Source: Nitratireductor aquimarinus
Lineage (GTDB): Bacteria > Pseudomonadota > Alphaproteobacteria > Rhizobiales > Rhizobiaceae
Reading direction: 5' to 3'
Assembly: GCF_017255295.1 (NCBI RefSeq)
Contig: NZ_JAFKDE010000002.1
Location: forward strand, 1 to 64,000
Length of the DNA stretch: 64,000 nt
Part shown: in pieces, positions 38,848-48,344 of the stretch
How positions within the stretch are numbered: position 1 is the first letter of the stretch
Layout of the letters: each line of letters starts with the position of its first letter
The notes under the pieces: generated by a model
What the model was told of the DNA's origin: nothing
The model's input: the letters and a program-made list of their open reading frames with translations, nothing else
Database searches by the model: none
Program-made: the position numbers and the translations under genes

Positions 38848-40595
38848 CCGCGATCTTCGAAAAGACCTTTGACCGAACGCTCGACCGTCTGATCGCCGAC
38901 TATGCCAGTGAGGCATGGCGCGGCGCAGAGCTGGAGGCCTGGCTTTTCGAGGATGAGGCAGCACGCCGCGCTGCCGGGAAGCGCTTTGCGGCAGCGGGCG
39001 TCACCGCCCGGCTCTACAGCGCCTACAAGCCGCTGGTTCATTTCTTCACCGAGGATGCGGCAGCCAGCGCAAGCCGCATCGCCATCACCTACCCGGTGAG
39101 CCCGGCTGCGCCCGGGCAGCGTTTCCTTCTGGAGGCCTATCCGCTTGCCGGCATGGTGGGCGCGGCGGAAATCGCCTTCACCCCGGCCGAGGCCGGCGGC
39201 GCGCTCGAATATGGCGTCGAGATCACGGCGGCGGATGGCGCTGTCTCGCGCCATGCGGTGTTCGCGCCCAACCGGCTTGCCGAAGATCACATTGGCAAAG
39301 AGCTTCTCTCGCCCTGCGGCTGGCTGCGTGTGCGCCATCCCGATGGCCGCAGCGTGGATGAGGCGCTGGAAACCGATTTCGAGCGTCTGTTCCACGAAAC
39401 GGTACAGGCCATCGATGCGCATCCCTGGGGCGACAGCGAACCCTTCTTCGAGGCGCTGCACATTGCCGTGTCCATGCCCGGCGCAGACGCACGCCTCCCG
39501 GTTGGCGAGGAAGCGATCAGCCTGCATGAGGCGCTGCACGAGGATTTCTATTTCTCGCTGCTTGAACTCTTCCAGAAGAAATCCGGCCGTCCGCTCGGTT
39601 CGCGCGGGCTTCAGCCCGGTCAGATCATTCCGGTGATCGCGGCAGGCGAGGGGCCGCTCACCGTCAGGGTCGAAACGCGCCCGCTCACCACCGAGCCTGC
39701 CGCATGGCCCGCACAGCCGCTGCACGAGGCAACGGGACCGTTTTCGGTCGCCGCCGTCAACGAGACGCTGGAGCGGATCGGCGGCGAGGCGTTTGCGGTC
39801 AAATCGCGCGCGGGCCGCGCGGTGGCAGGGCGCTATGTCAGCGGAAGCGATCATCCGATCATGCTGAGCGGCGGGCAGCACCCGAACGAGATTTCCGGCG
39901 TCGCCGGCGCACTGCGCGGCGCGACGATGCTCTCAGAGCGCACAGGCGCGCATTTCACCGTCTCGCCGCTGGAGAACCCGGATGGCTATGCGCTGCACTG
40001 GCATCTCTGCCAGAGCCAGCCGCATCACATGCATCACGCCGCCCGCTACACCGCGCTGGGCGACGATCTTGAATATCGCGAGGCCGAGCCGCTTTATGAA
40101 AAGGGCATCCGGCGTCTGTGCTTCGAGCGCACAAAGGCGGCCCTTCACGTCAATCTGCACGGCTATCCCGCCCATGAGTGGACGCGGCCGCTGACCGGCT
40201 ACATCCCGCGCGGTTTCGAGATGTGGACAGTGCCCAAGGGCTTCTTCCTGATCGTCCGCCACAAGGCGGGCTGGGGAGAGCGCACGCGCCGGCTTCTGGA
40301 AAAGGTCACGACGGAACTGGCAAAAGTGCCGGGGCTGGTCGAATTCAACGCGCGCCAGATCCGGCTTTACGAGATCCATGCGGGCACGCTGCAGTTCGAG
40401 GTTCTGAACGGCTTCCCGATCACGATTTCCGAAGATGATCGTCACGAGGCGCCGATGATGCTCATCACGGAATATCCCGACGAGACCATCTATGGCGATG
40501 CCTTCCGGCTCGCGCATGAAGCGCAGGCGCAGACGGTTGTCGCCGCCTACGACGCGCTTCAGGAGATCATGGCCGAGACGGCGCTGGAGGTCTGA
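38844..40595 (+). CDS. M14-family zinc carboxypeptidase-like protein
   Basis: 583 residues, long for M14. The zinc-binding HxxE motif is seen in SGGQHPNEISGV (about residue 346) and the third ligand in NLHGYPAHEW (about 437). The catalytic glutamate region near the C-terminus (YEIHAGTLQFEVL) is plausible. The N-terminal 300 residues are not a known domain to me and carry no signal peptide, so the protein is probably cytoplasmic. Translational coupling to dppC implies it trims the imported peptide or deacylates an amide. Its stop is four bases from the converging DUF983 gene. Confidence 0.8.
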   Translation: MTAIFEKTFDRTLDRLIADYASEAWRGAELEAWLFEDEAARRAAGKRFAAAGVTARLYSAYKPLVHFFTEDAAASASRIAITYPVSPAAPGQRFLLEAYPLAGMVGAAEIAFTPAEAGGALEYGVEITAADGAVSRHAVFAPNRLAEDHIGKELLSPCGWLRVRHPDGRSVDEALETDFERLFHETVQAIDAHPWGDSEPFFEALHIAVSMPGADARLPVGEEAISLHEALHEDFYFSLLELFQKKSGRPLGSRGLQPGQIIPVIAAGEGPLTVRVETRPLTTEPAAWPAQPLHEATGPFSVAAVNETLERIGGEAFAVKSRAGRAVAGRYVSGSDHPIMLSGGQHPNEISGVAGALRGATMLSERTGAHFTVSPLENPDGYALHWHLCQSQPHHMHHAARYTALGDDLEYREAEPLYEKGIRRLCFERTKAALHVNLHGYPAHEWTRPLTGYIPRGFEMWTVPKGFFLIVRHKAGWGERTRRLLEKVTTELAKVPGLVEFNARQIRLYEIHAGTLQFEVLNGFPITISEDDRHEAPMMLITEYPDETIYGDAFRLAHEAQAQTVVAAYDALQEIMAETALEV

Positions 40596-40599
40596 GAAA

Positions 40600-41025
40600 T
40601 CAGGCCTTGTCGGCCTGCTTCTGCGCTTCGGCCGCCTGTTCGTGCCAGGCGTAGTCGATGGAGCCTTCCGCCGCCTTGTGGAAGTATTGCGAGCAGACCA
40701 GCCAGCCCTTGAGCGGGCGCAAAAGCGCCATGCAGCTCAGGATCGTCAGCGGCACGGTGGTGAAGACGTGAACCCAGAGCGGCAGTTCGAACGCCATCTG
40801 GAACCAGACGCCGAAGGCAAGGGCCGGAACGGCGGCAATCGTCATCGCGAAGAAGGCCGGGCCGTCCGCCGGGTCGGCGAAGGAAAAGTCGAGACCGCAG
40901 ACGTCACAGTTTTCAGCGATCTGCAGATAGCCCTTGAAGATATGCCCCTTCTGGCACTGCGGGCAGCGGCCGAGCGCGCCGGTCAGCATGGGATTGTCAG
41001 TCGGTGTGTATTCGGCGTTCTTCAT
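40600..41025 (-). CDS. DUF983 family small membrane protein
   Basis: 141 residues. A zinc ribbon (GRCPQCQKGHIF and CDVCGLDFSF) is followed by two hydrophobic spans, the normal DUF983 layout. Function unknown; in other alphaproteobacteria members often lie near cytochrome oxidase genes. The ATG at 41025 has ATGGAGGCCGAG before it, so GGAGG decides against the earlier in-frame ATGs at 41037 and 41064. Monocistronic, converging with the M14 gene. Confidence 0.85.
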   Translation of the reverse strand: MKNAEYTPTDNPMLTGALGRCPQCQKGHIFKGYLQIAENCDVCGLDFSFADPADGPAFFAMTIAAVPALAFGVWFQMAFELPLWVHVFTTVPLTILSCMALLRPLKGWLVCSQYFHKAAEGSIDYAWHEQAAEAQKQADKA

Positions 41026-41315
41026 CTCGGCCTCCATTGGGGCGCGCAGTGTCGGGCAAAGCAAATCGCTTGACCATGTGACAATTGCGCTTGCGACAAT
41101 ATTGCCTGAAATTCTCCAAAACGGCGATTTTCCAGAAAAACGACGGGCTTTTTCGGGAAAACCAGGCGCTTTTTCCGAAAAAGAAATGCTCCCAAAGCAG
41201 TGCCGTAATCGCGCAGTTCTGATCTTGCGAAAACAACCTGCCGCATCGTAGCCTTGACCATGGAGGCGCGCAGGGCGGATCTTCTTCCGCCTGCCGGTGA
41301 GCGGGGCTGACGGCC

Positions 41316-42914
41316 ATGGCGGAGACGTTCGACTACATCGTCGTCGGTGCGGGAACGGCAGGATGCCTGCTGGCCAACCGGCTTTCCGCCGATCCGAATG
41401 TCTCCGTTCTGCTTCTCGAAGCGGGCGGGCGGGACAATTACGCCTGGATCCACATTCCGGTCGGCTATCTCTACTGCATCTCCAATCCGCGCACCGACTG
41501 GTGTTTTGCGACCGAAAGCGAGCCGGGGCTCGGCGGGCGCTCGCTCGCCTATCCGCGTGGCAAGGTGCTGGGCGGCTGCTCGTCCATCAATGGCATGATC
41601 TACATGCGCGGTCAGGCGCGCGACTATGATCGCTGGCGGCAGATGGGCTGCACGGGATGGGCATGGGATGACGTGCTCCCATTCTTCAAGAAGCCCGAGG
41701 ATTATTACCGGGGCGCCGACGAGATGCATGGCGCGGGCGGCGAATGGCGCGTGGAAGAGGCGCGGGTGCGCTGGGACATTCTCGACGCGTTTCAGGAAGC
41801 CGCCGAAGGGCTGGGCATTCCAAGGGTCGATGACTTCAACCGGGGCGACAATGAGGGTTCGTCCTATTTCCGGGTGAACCAGCGCGGCGGCGTGCGCTGG
41901 AATGCGTCGAAAGCCTTTCTGAAACCGGTGCGCCACCGGAAGAATCTGCGCGTGGAAACGGGCGCGCATGTGCGCCGCCTGCTTCTGGAAGCCGGGCGTG
42001 TGACGGGCGTTGCCTATGAACAGAATGGCGAGGCGCGCGAGGCAAGGTGCCGTCGTGAGACGGTGCTTGCGGCAGGCGCGATAGGCTCACCGCACATTCT
42101 GGAACTGTCAGGCATAGGGCGCGGTGATGTGCTTCAGGCGGCAGGCATTCCCGTGGAGTTCGAGCAGAATGGCGTGGGCGAAAATCTTCAGGACCACCTG
42201 CAATTGCGCTGCGCCTACAAAGTGTCGGGCATCCGCACGCTGAACGAGCAGGCGAGCAGCCTGACAGGCAAGGCGGCGATTGCGCTGGAATATTTCCTGA
42301 AACGTTCGGGGCCGATGTCGATGGCCCCAAGCCAGCTCGGCCTCTTCACCCGTTCGGATGAGGCGCGCGAGACGCCGAACCTGCAATATCACGTGCAGCC
42401 GCTCTCGCTCGACAGGTTCGGCGAGCCGGTTCATCCGTTTCCTGCCTTCACGGCGAGCGTGTGCAATCTGAGGCCGGACAGTCGCGGCTCGGTGCATCTG
42501 ACGTCTGACGATTTCCGCCGGCAGCCGGCAATCCGGCCCAATTACCTTTCGACCGAGAGCGACCGGCAGGTGGCTGTCGATGCGATCCGGCTGACACGCC
42601 GCATCGTCGCGCAGCCGGCCTTGCAGCGATACAGCCCCGAAGAGTTCAAGCCGGGGCCGCAGTACCAGAGCGAAGAAGAACTGGTGGAGGCGGCGGGGCA
42701 GGTGGGCACGACAATCTTCCATCCCGTCGGCACCTGCCGCATGGGCGCGGATGAAGGGGCGGTGGTGGACCCGCGGCTTCGCATGCGCGGGCTTCGGGGG
42801 CTGCGCATCGCCGACGCCTCGGTCATGCCGGTGATCACATCGGGCAACACAAATTCACCGACGCTGATGATCGCGGAGAAGGCGGCTGCGATGATCCTTG
42901 AGGATGCGCGCTGA
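41316..42914 (+). CDS. GMC-family FAD oxidoreductase (choline dehydrogenase-like)
   Basis: 532 residues, typical length. The ADP-binding loop GAGTAGCLLANRL stands at residues 12-24, the first GMC signature region RGKVLGGCSSINGMIYMRG near 84-102, the second GAIGSPHILELSGIG near 251-265, and the active-site pair TIFHPVGTCRMG and ITSGNTNSPTLMIAEKAA near the end. Oxidises an alcohol with FAD; the electron acceptor is not shown. No signal peptide, so cytoplasmic, unlike the GMC enzyme at 59538. It stands alone before the TetR gene. Confidence 0.92.
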   Translation: MAETFDYIVVGAGTAGCLLANRLSADPNVSVLLLEAGGRDNYAWIHIPVGYLYCISNPRTDWCFATESEPGLGGRSLAYPRGKVLGGCSSINGMIYMRGQARDYDRWRQMGCTGWAWDDVLPFFKKPEDYYRGADEMHGAGGEWRVEEARVRWDILDAFQEAAEGLGIPRVDDFNRGDNEGSSYFRVNQRGGVRWNASKAFLKPVRHRKNLRVETGAHVRRLLLEAGRVTGVAYEQNGEAREARCRRETVLAAGAIGSPHILELSGIGRGDVLQAAGIPVEFEQNGVGENLQDHLQLRCAYKVSGIRTLNEQASSLTGKAAIALEYFLKRSGPMSMAPSQLGLFTRSDEARETPNLQYHVQPLSLDRFGEPVHPFPAFTASVCNLRPDSRGSVHLTSDDFRRQPAIRPNYLSTESDRQVAVDAIRLTRRIVAQPALQRYSPEEFKPGPQYQSEEELVEAAGQVGTTIFHPVGTCRMGADEGAVVDPRLRMRGLRGLRIADASVMPVITSGNTNSPTLMIAEKAAAMILEDAR

Positions 42915-43079
42915 CGTAAGGTGTTTCAGGCTTTTTGCGCCTTGCGATTGCCGCTCTTATAAAGGATTCATGGTGTTGTCCGGTCGCCAGTGCCGGGCAA
43001 AGCCCCACGTCTGCGGCTGGCCGGGCCTGTAGCCTGCCGGCGGGACGTGGTAGAACGCGTTTCAACGCTTGACTCAATG

Positions 43080-43107
43080 AATAGTGATGATTATTGAAAA
43101 TCATCAG
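43080..43107. promoter_or_regulatory. 28-bp palindromic operator copy 1 (before tetR)
   Basis: AATAGTGATGATTATTGAAAATCATCAG; the core is TGATGATT-ATTGAA-AATCATCA. It is repeated with one base change at 43778-43805. It ends seven bases before the TetR start, so it would block that gene if bound. AT-rich and partly like a Fur box, but the pairing with a TetR gene and an RND operon points to a TetR operator. Confidence 0.7.
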
Positions 43108-43114
43108 GAATTAG

Positions 43115-43732
43115 ATGATGAAGCCAGTTTCACGCACGCGCACAGATCCTGAAGAGACCCGCTCCCGCATTCTGGAGGTTGCGGAGAACTTCTTCCGAAC
43201 CATCGGTTATCAGAAGACCTCGGTCGCTGATATCGCGGCGGAACTGCGCATGAGTCCGGCCAATATCTACCGGTTCTTCCCTTCCAAGGGCGCAATCAAC
43301 GAGTCCATCTGCGGGCGCATCGTGGAAGAGGTGGCCGATATCGCCTTTACCATCGCGCGGACTGACGCGCCTGCGCCGGAGAAGCTGACGAAGCTTCTGA
43401 CCGCCATTCACGAGCACAACAAAGCGACCCTTATAAGGGAAAAACGCACGCACGATATGCTTTCGGCGGCGATGCACGAGAACTGGGCGACGATCAAGGA
43501 CCATATCGAGCGCATGACCCTGATCATAGAAGGGGTCATTCGTGAGGGGATCGCTTCCGGCGATTTCGACGTGGACGATCCTGCGGAAGCAGCGCGCTGC
43601 GTGAAGACGGCTTTCATGACATTCGTACATCCGCAGATGATCGAACACTGCATCCTGCATGGTGAAGACACCGAAGAGGGGCTGCGCGAGCAGCTTCGCT
43701 TTATTCTGAGAGGGCTGGGCAAGCGAAACTAG
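43115..43732 (+). CDS. TetR-family transcriptional repressor of the RND efflux genes
   Basis: 205 residues. The helix-turn-helix reads SVADIAAELRMSPANIYRFFPS (about residues 32-53), then an all-helical ligand domain. The operator-like palindrome lies before this gene and again before the membrane fusion protein gene, 102 bases downstream of this stop. Likely represses both; the ligand should be an efflux substrate. Close neighbours on the iron side suggest the signal may be a metal-linked compound. Confidence 0.92.
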   Translation: MMKPVSRTRTDPEETRSRILEVAENFFRTIGYQKTSVADIAAELRMSPANIYRFFPSKGAINESICGRIVEEVADIAFTIARTDAPAPEKLTKLLTAIHEHNKATLIREKRTHDMLSAAMHENWATIKDHIERMTLIIEGVIREGIASGDFDVDDPAEAARCVKTAFMTFVHPQMIEHCILHGEDTEEGLREQLRFILRGLGKRN

Positions 43733-43777
43733 GGCGTTACCGGGAAACCGGGAGCCAAAGTCTGTTTCGTGCGCCTA

Positions 43778-43805
43778 AATAGTGATGATTATTGAGAATC
43801 ATCAG
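43778..43805. promoter_or_regulatory. 28-bp palindromic operator copy 2 (before RND operon)
   Basis: AATAGTGATGATTATTGAGAATCATCAG, 27 of 28 bases identical to the copy at 43080. It lies 28 bases before the ATG of the membrane fusion protein, overlapping where a promoter is expected. Confidence 0.7.
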
Positions 43806-43833
43806 TTAACAACATTTATAAGGTAAGGCTTTC

Positions 43834-44925
43834 ATGCCCCTGGCGACGATGAAACGGACCGTTCTTTTGAGCGCAATGGCGCTGGCGCTTGTCGCCTGCC
43901 AGGATGAGGAAGTGGCCGAACGGCCAGACCCGGTGGTGCGCGTGGCGACGGTGCGCCTTGCGCCGCTTGCCGAGACCCGCACCTACACCGGAACCGTGAT
44001 GCCGCGCACGGAAGTGGCCGAGGCGTTTCGCGTCGGCGGCAAGGTGGCGGCCCGGCTTGTGGATGTGGGCGACCGGGTGAAAGCAGGCCAGACGCTGGCG
44101 CAGCTCGACCCGGTGGATCTGAACCTGCAGCTCGAACAGCAGCGCGCCGCGCTGACGGCGGCGCAGGCGAGCCTCACCAAGGCGCAGTCCGATCTGGAGC
44201 GCGCCCGCACGCTGTTCAAGCGCGGGCATGTGACCGAGGCCGCGCTCGATGCGCAGTCGCTGGCCGTGGATGAGGCGCGCTCGCGCTTCGATCAGGCCGA
44301 ACGCGCGGTTGCACTCGCCACCAACCAGATGGGCTATGCGGAACTGACGGCCTCTGCCGATGGCGTGGTGAGCGCCACGGGCGTCGAGGCCGGGCAGGTG
44401 GTCTCGCCCGGTCAGATGGTGGTGAGCGTTGCACGGCTGGACCAGAAGGAGGTCGTGGTTTCGATCCCGGAAAGCCGGCTCGCCGATCTGGAAGGCTCCA
44501 CCGCCGAAGTGACCCTGTGGGCCGGCGACGGGCGCTATGCGGCGACGGTGCGCGAGATCGCGCCGGAGGCCAATGGCACGAGCCGAACCTATCCCGTGCG
44601 GTTTTCCGTGCCGGAGGCGGACGAGAATGTCCGGCTTGGCATGACCGCCACCGTTTCACTGACCAAAGGAGATCCGTCACCGGTTGCTCGCATACCGATG
44701 ACGGCGGTTCTTGACGACGGCCGGGGCCCGGTCGTGTTCGTTGTCGATCCCCCCTCGCACGAACTCAAACGCCGGCCGGTCGTCGTCGAGGCCTACCAGA
44801 CAGAGAATGCGATCATCGCCGAGGGGCTTGAGGATGGCGACAAGATCGTGACGCTTGGAGTGCAGAAGCTCCGCGACGGGGAGCGTGTCCGGCTCGCCGA
44901 AATCCAGTCCGCCAGCGCCGACTGA
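43834..44925 (+). CDS. RND efflux periplasmic adaptor (membrane fusion protein)
   Basis: 363 residues. A lipoprotein signal (VLLSAMALALVACQDEE) predicts lipidation at Cys22. The lipoyl half-motif DVGDRVKAGQTLAQLDP and its partner ASADGVVSATGVEAGQVVSPGQ bracket a helical hairpin, then a beta-barrel domain, as in AcrA/MexA. It bridges the inner-membrane pump to an outer-membrane channel that is not encoded here. It is 12 bases before the pump gene. Confidence 0.92.
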   Translation: MPLATMKRTVLLSAMALALVACQDEEVAERPDPVVRVATVRLAPLAETRTYTGTVMPRTEVAEAFRVGGKVAARLVDVGDRVKAGQTLAQLDPVDLNLQLEQQRAALTAAQASLTKAQSDLERARTLFKRGHVTEAALDAQSLAVDEARSRFDQAERAVALATNQMGYAELTASADGVVSATGVEAGQVVSPGQMVVSVARLDQKEVVVSIPESRLADLEGSTAEVTLWAGDGRYAATVREIAPEANGTSRTYPVRFSVPEADENVRLGMTATVSLTKGDPSPVARIPMTAVLDDGRGPVVFVVDPPSHELKRRPVVVEAYQTENAIIAEGLEDGDKIVTLGVQKLRDGERVRLAEIQSASAD

Positions 44926-44937
44926 CCGGGGGCTCAG

Positions 44938-47900
44938 ATGCAACGCTTCAACCTTTCGCAGTGGGCCGTCACCCACCAGACGCTCGTACTGTTTCTGATC
45001 ATCGTCCTGTCGCTTGGCGGGGCCTATTCCTACGCGCGGCTTGGCCGGGCGGAAGACCCGAGCTTCACCATCAAGGTGATGGTGGTGAACGCGGTCTGGC
45101 CGGGCGCCACCGCCGAGGAAGTGCAGCGGCAGGTCGCCGATCCCATCGAAAAGACGCTTCAGGAAGTGCCTTATTTCGACAAGGTGCGCACCTATTCCAA
45201 GCCCGGCTCCACCTTCATGCAGGTGCAGCTTCAGGACACCACGCCGCCGGGTGAGGTGGAGGAACTCTGGTATCAGGTGCGCAAGCGGGTGGGCGACATT
45301 CGCGCGCAGCTGCCGCAAGGCGTGATCGGGCCGTTCTTCAACGACGAGTTCGGCGATGTGGACAGCGCGCTCTACATGCTGAGCGGCGAAGGCGCGACCA
45401 TGCGCGACCTGAAGGACGCGGCGGAAGACATACGCCAGCGGCTTCTGCGTGTTCCCGATGTGGAGAAGGTGCGCTTCTACGGCGCACAGGATGAGCGCAT
45501 CTTCGTCGAGTTCTCGCATTCAAAGCTTGCGACGCTGGGCATCGACCCGCAGGTGATCTTCAACTCCATCGCGGCGCAGAACGCGGTGACGCCGGCAGGC
45601 GAGATCGAAACGGCCTCTGACCGGGTGTTCCTGCGTGTTGAAGGCGCGCTGAAGGGCGTGGACGCGGTCGCGTCGGTGCCAATTGCGGCGAACGGAACCG
45701 TGTTCCGGCTGGGTGACATTGCGGATGTGCGGCGCGGCTATGAAGACCCGCCGGCCTTCCTTGCCCGCCATGACGGGCATCAGGCGCTGGCCATTGGTGT
45801 GGTCATGGCCGAGGGCGCGAACATTCTGAAGCTCGGCGAAAACCTCGATGCGGCCATGAGTGAAATCAGGGCCGACATGCCGGTGGGGCTGGAACTCGAG
45901 ATGATCGCCAACCAGCCCGAAGTGGTGCAGGATTCGGTCGGCGAGTTCATCAAGGTGTTTCTGGAAGCGCTGGCCGTGGTGCTGGCGGTGAGCTTCCTGT
46001 CGCTCGGCTGGCGCACGGGCATCGTTGTGGCGCTGGCCGTGCCGCTGGTTCTGGCCATCGTGATGATCGCGCTCGACATGCTGGGCATGAGCCTTGAACG
46101 CATCACGCTTGGCGCGCTCATCATCGCGCTCGGCCTGATGGTGGACGATGCGATCATCGCCGTCGAGATGATGGTCGTGAAGATGGAGCAGGGCTATGAC
46201 CGGCTGAAGGCGGCGACCTTCGCCTGGACATCAACGGCCTTTCCCATGCTCACCGGAACGCTGGTGACGGCGGCGGGCTTTCTGCCTGTCGGGTTCGCCA
46301 AGTCGACGGCGGGCGAATATGCCGGCGGCATCTTCTGGGTGGTGACCATCGCGCTGGTGGCGTCGTGGTTCGTGGCGGTGATCTTCACGCCCTATATCGG
46401 CGTCAAGCTGTTGCCGGACTTCCACAAGCATGGTGGTGCGGTGGCCGAGGGCGGGCAGCATCACGACATCTATGACACGCGCCTCTACAATGCTTTGCGC
46501 CGGGTGGTGAACTGGTGCGTCTCCTGGCGCTGGGTGGTGATCGCCTCGGTGATCGGCCTTTTTGCGGCTTCCATCTGGACATTCGGTTTCGTGCAGCAGC
46601 AGTTCTTCCCGACCTCGCCGCGACCGGAGCTGATGGTGGAAATCCGTCTGCCGGAAGGCGCGCCGATCAAGGCGACGGAGGCTTCCGCCCGCACCATGGA
46701 AGCGGTGGTCGCGGCGGATGAAGAGGTTCTGACCTACGCCACCTATGTGGGCGCTGGCGCGCCGCGCTGGTTCCTCGCTTCCAATCCGGAGTTGCCGAAG
46801 CCGAACTTCGCGACCATCGAGATGTACACGAAGGACGCGGAAGCCCGCGACCGGGTGAAGGCGCGGTTGCAGGACTACATCGCAGACGGCGGTCTGCCGG
46901 AGGCGCGGGTGCGCGTGACCGAACTCGTGTTCGGCCCGCCGGTGGGCTTTCCCGTGCAGTTCCGCGTGGTTGGCCCCGATCCGCTCGAGGTGCGTCGCAT
47001 CGCTTATGATGTGCGCGATGTGATGGCGCAGAACCCGAATGCGCTCGACCCCAATCTGGACTGGAACGAGCAGGCGAAGTCGATCCGGCTGGAAGTGGAT
47101 CAGGACCGGGCGCGGGCGCTTGGCCTGACCCCGCAGGACATTGGCCGCACGCTGCAGACGCTGCTTTCCGGCTACACGGTGACGGCGGTGCGCGACGGCA
47201 TCGAGACCGTCAATGTCGTGGCGCGTGCGGTGGAAAGCGAACGGCTTGATGTGGCGCATCTGGGCGATCTGACGATTGCCACGCGCGGCGGGCAGCCGGT
47301 GCCGCTCTCGCAGGTGGCGAAGGTGGTCTATGGCCATGAGGAGCCGATCCTGTGGCGGCAGAACCGCGACATGATGATCACCGTGCGGGCCGATGTGCCG
47401 GCGGGCGTGCAGGCGCCGGATGTGTCGTCGCAGATCTGGCCGACGCTGCAGCCGCTGATCGAGGATCTGCCGGTCGGCTATCGCATCGAGCTTGGCGGGG
47501 CCATCGAGGAAAGCGCCAAGGCGAATGCGGCGCTGTTCGACGTGTTTCCGATCATGTTGCTGGCGATGCTGACGATCCTGATGATCCAGCTGCAGAGCTT
47601 CTCGCGCCTTGCACTGGTCTTCGCGACAGCGCCGCTTGGCCTGATCGGGGCGACGCTGGGGCTTTTGATCTTCAACCAGCCCTTCGGCTTCGTGGCACTG
47701 CTCGGCCTGATCGCGCTGGCCGGCATGATCATGCGCAACACGGTGATCCTGGTCGACCAGATCGGAGCGGACCTTGAAGCCGGCCATGCGGAATGGGACG
47801 CCATTATCGAGGCCACCGTGCGGCGTACGCGGCCCGTGGTTCTGACGGCGGCGGCCGCCATCTTCGCCATGGTGCCGCTCTCGACCAATGTGTTCTGGGG

Positions 47901-48081
47901 GCCGATGGCCTTCGCCATCATGGGCGGCCTGACGGTGGCGACCGTGCTGACCATTCTGTTCGTGCCGGCGCTCTATGCCGCCTTCTACCGCGTGAAGCGG
48001 CCGGAGGAGGGCGCACCTGCAAAAACGGATGCGGCCATGCAGGACAACGAACAGCTCGCGCTGCCACAGGCGGCCGAGTGA
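44938..48081 (+). CDS. RND multidrug/solute efflux pump, inner-membrane subunit (HAE1-like)
   Basis: 1,047 residues, normal for AcrB-type transporters, with twelve hydrophobic spans in two repeats. The proton-relay pair sits in GLMVDDAIIAVEMM (TM4), and the second repeat has MIMRNTVILVDQI. The N-terminus RFNLSQWAVTHQTLVLFLI and FVPALYAAFYRVKRPEEG at the end are those of the 'efflux RND permease' branch with paired adaptors of the VexF/MexF kind. Acts with the upstream adaptor and an unlinked outer-membrane channel. A hairpin follows the stop. Confidence 0.93.
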   Translation: MQRFNLSQWAVTHQTLVLFLIIVLSLGGAYSYARLGRAEDPSFTIKVMVVNAVWPGATAEEVQRQVADPIEKTLQEVPYFDKVRTYSKPGSTFMQVQLQDTTPPGEVEELWYQVRKRVGDIRAQLPQGVIGPFFNDEFGDVDSALYMLSGEGATMRDLKDAAEDIRQRLLRVPDVEKVRFYGAQDERIFVEFSHSKLATLGIDPQVIFNSIAAQNAVTPAGEIETASDRVFLRVEGALKGVDAVASVPIAANGTVFRLGDIADVRRGYEDPPAFLARHDGHQALAIGVVMAEGANILKLGENLDAAMSEIRADMPVGLELEMIANQPEVVQDSVGEFIKVFLEALAVVLAVSFLSLGWRTGIVVALAVPLVLAIVMIALDMLGMSLERITLGALIIALGLMVDDAIIAVEMMVVKMEQGYDRLKAATFAWTSTAFPMLTGTLVTAAGFLPVGFAKSTAGEYAGGIFWVVTIALVASWFVAVIFTPYIGVKLLPDFHKHGGAVAEGGQHHDIYDTRLYNALRRVVNWCVSWRWVVIASVIGLFAASIWTFGFVQQQFFPTSPRPELMVEIRLPEGAPIKATEASARTMEAVVAADEEVLTYATYVGAGAPRWFLASNPELPKPNFATIEMYTKDAEARDRVKARLQDYIADGGLPEARVRVTELVFGPPVGFPVQFRVVGPDPLEVRRIAYDVRDVMAQNPNALDPNLDWNEQAKSIRLEVDQDRARALGLTPQDIGRTLQTLLSGYTVTAVRDGIETVNVVARAVESERLDVAHLGDLTIATRGGQPVPLSQVAKVVYGHEEPILWRQNRDMMITVRADVPAGVQAPDVSSQIWPTLQPLIEDLPVGYRIELGGAIEESAKANAALFDVFPIMLLAMLTILMIQLQSFSRLALVFATAPLGLIGATLGLLIFNQPFGFVALLGLIALAGMIMRNTVILVDQIGADLEAGHAEWDAIIEATVRRTRPVVLTAAAAIFAMVPLSTNVFWGPMAFAIMGGLTVATVLTILFVPALYAAFYRVKRPEEGAPAKTDAAMQDNEQLALPQAAE

Positions 48082-48087
48082 GCAGAG

Positions 48088-48119
48088 GCGGCGGGATTCA
48101 ATTGCTCGCGTCCCGCCGC
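48088..48119 (+). terminator. Hairpin after the RND pump
   Basis: GCGGCGGGA / TCCCGCCGC, 9-bp perfect stem with a 14-base loop, followed by TTCTCC. Seven bases after the stop codon; a modest terminator. Confidence 0.5.
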
Positions 48120-48262
48120 TTCTCCTGACCCCTTTTCGGGCGGGGTTCCGCCGCCCGCTTTTCCACAGCTTCATCGACCGGTTGCCGACCCCGCTGCGCG
48201 CATGGCCAGACAAGGCTTTGTGCCGCTGGGGCATGTCTGAGCGGGGCAATCTGGAAGCGCTC

Positions 48263-48291
48263 TAAAAGATGAGTGTTGACATCATCTTTTA
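48263..48291. promoter_or_regulatory. IRO-type box (RirA) with embedded -35 before the TonB receptor
   Basis: A 29-bp palindrome TAAAAGATGA-GTGTTGACA-TCATCTTTTA. Its centre TGA-N9-TCA (48270-48284) matches the rhizobial IRO box bound by RirA. A TTGACA hexamer (48276-48281) lies inside it, so a bound repressor would block the promoter. It is 53 bases before the receptor start. Confidence 0.65.
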
Positions 48292-48344
48292 ACGGGAGGT
48301 AAGTCGCCCGTATTTCAAGTATGTAATTTTATTGAGAATTAATA

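Noticed and set aside
43783-43804. RirA IRO box at the RND palindrome
   Set aside because: The TGA to TCA distance is 10 or more, not 9, so the IRO rule is not met; TetR operator preferred.
46231-48249. 672-residue minus-strand frame opposite the RND pump
   Set aside because: Low-complexity Arg/His-rich shadow of a well-supported transporter gene.
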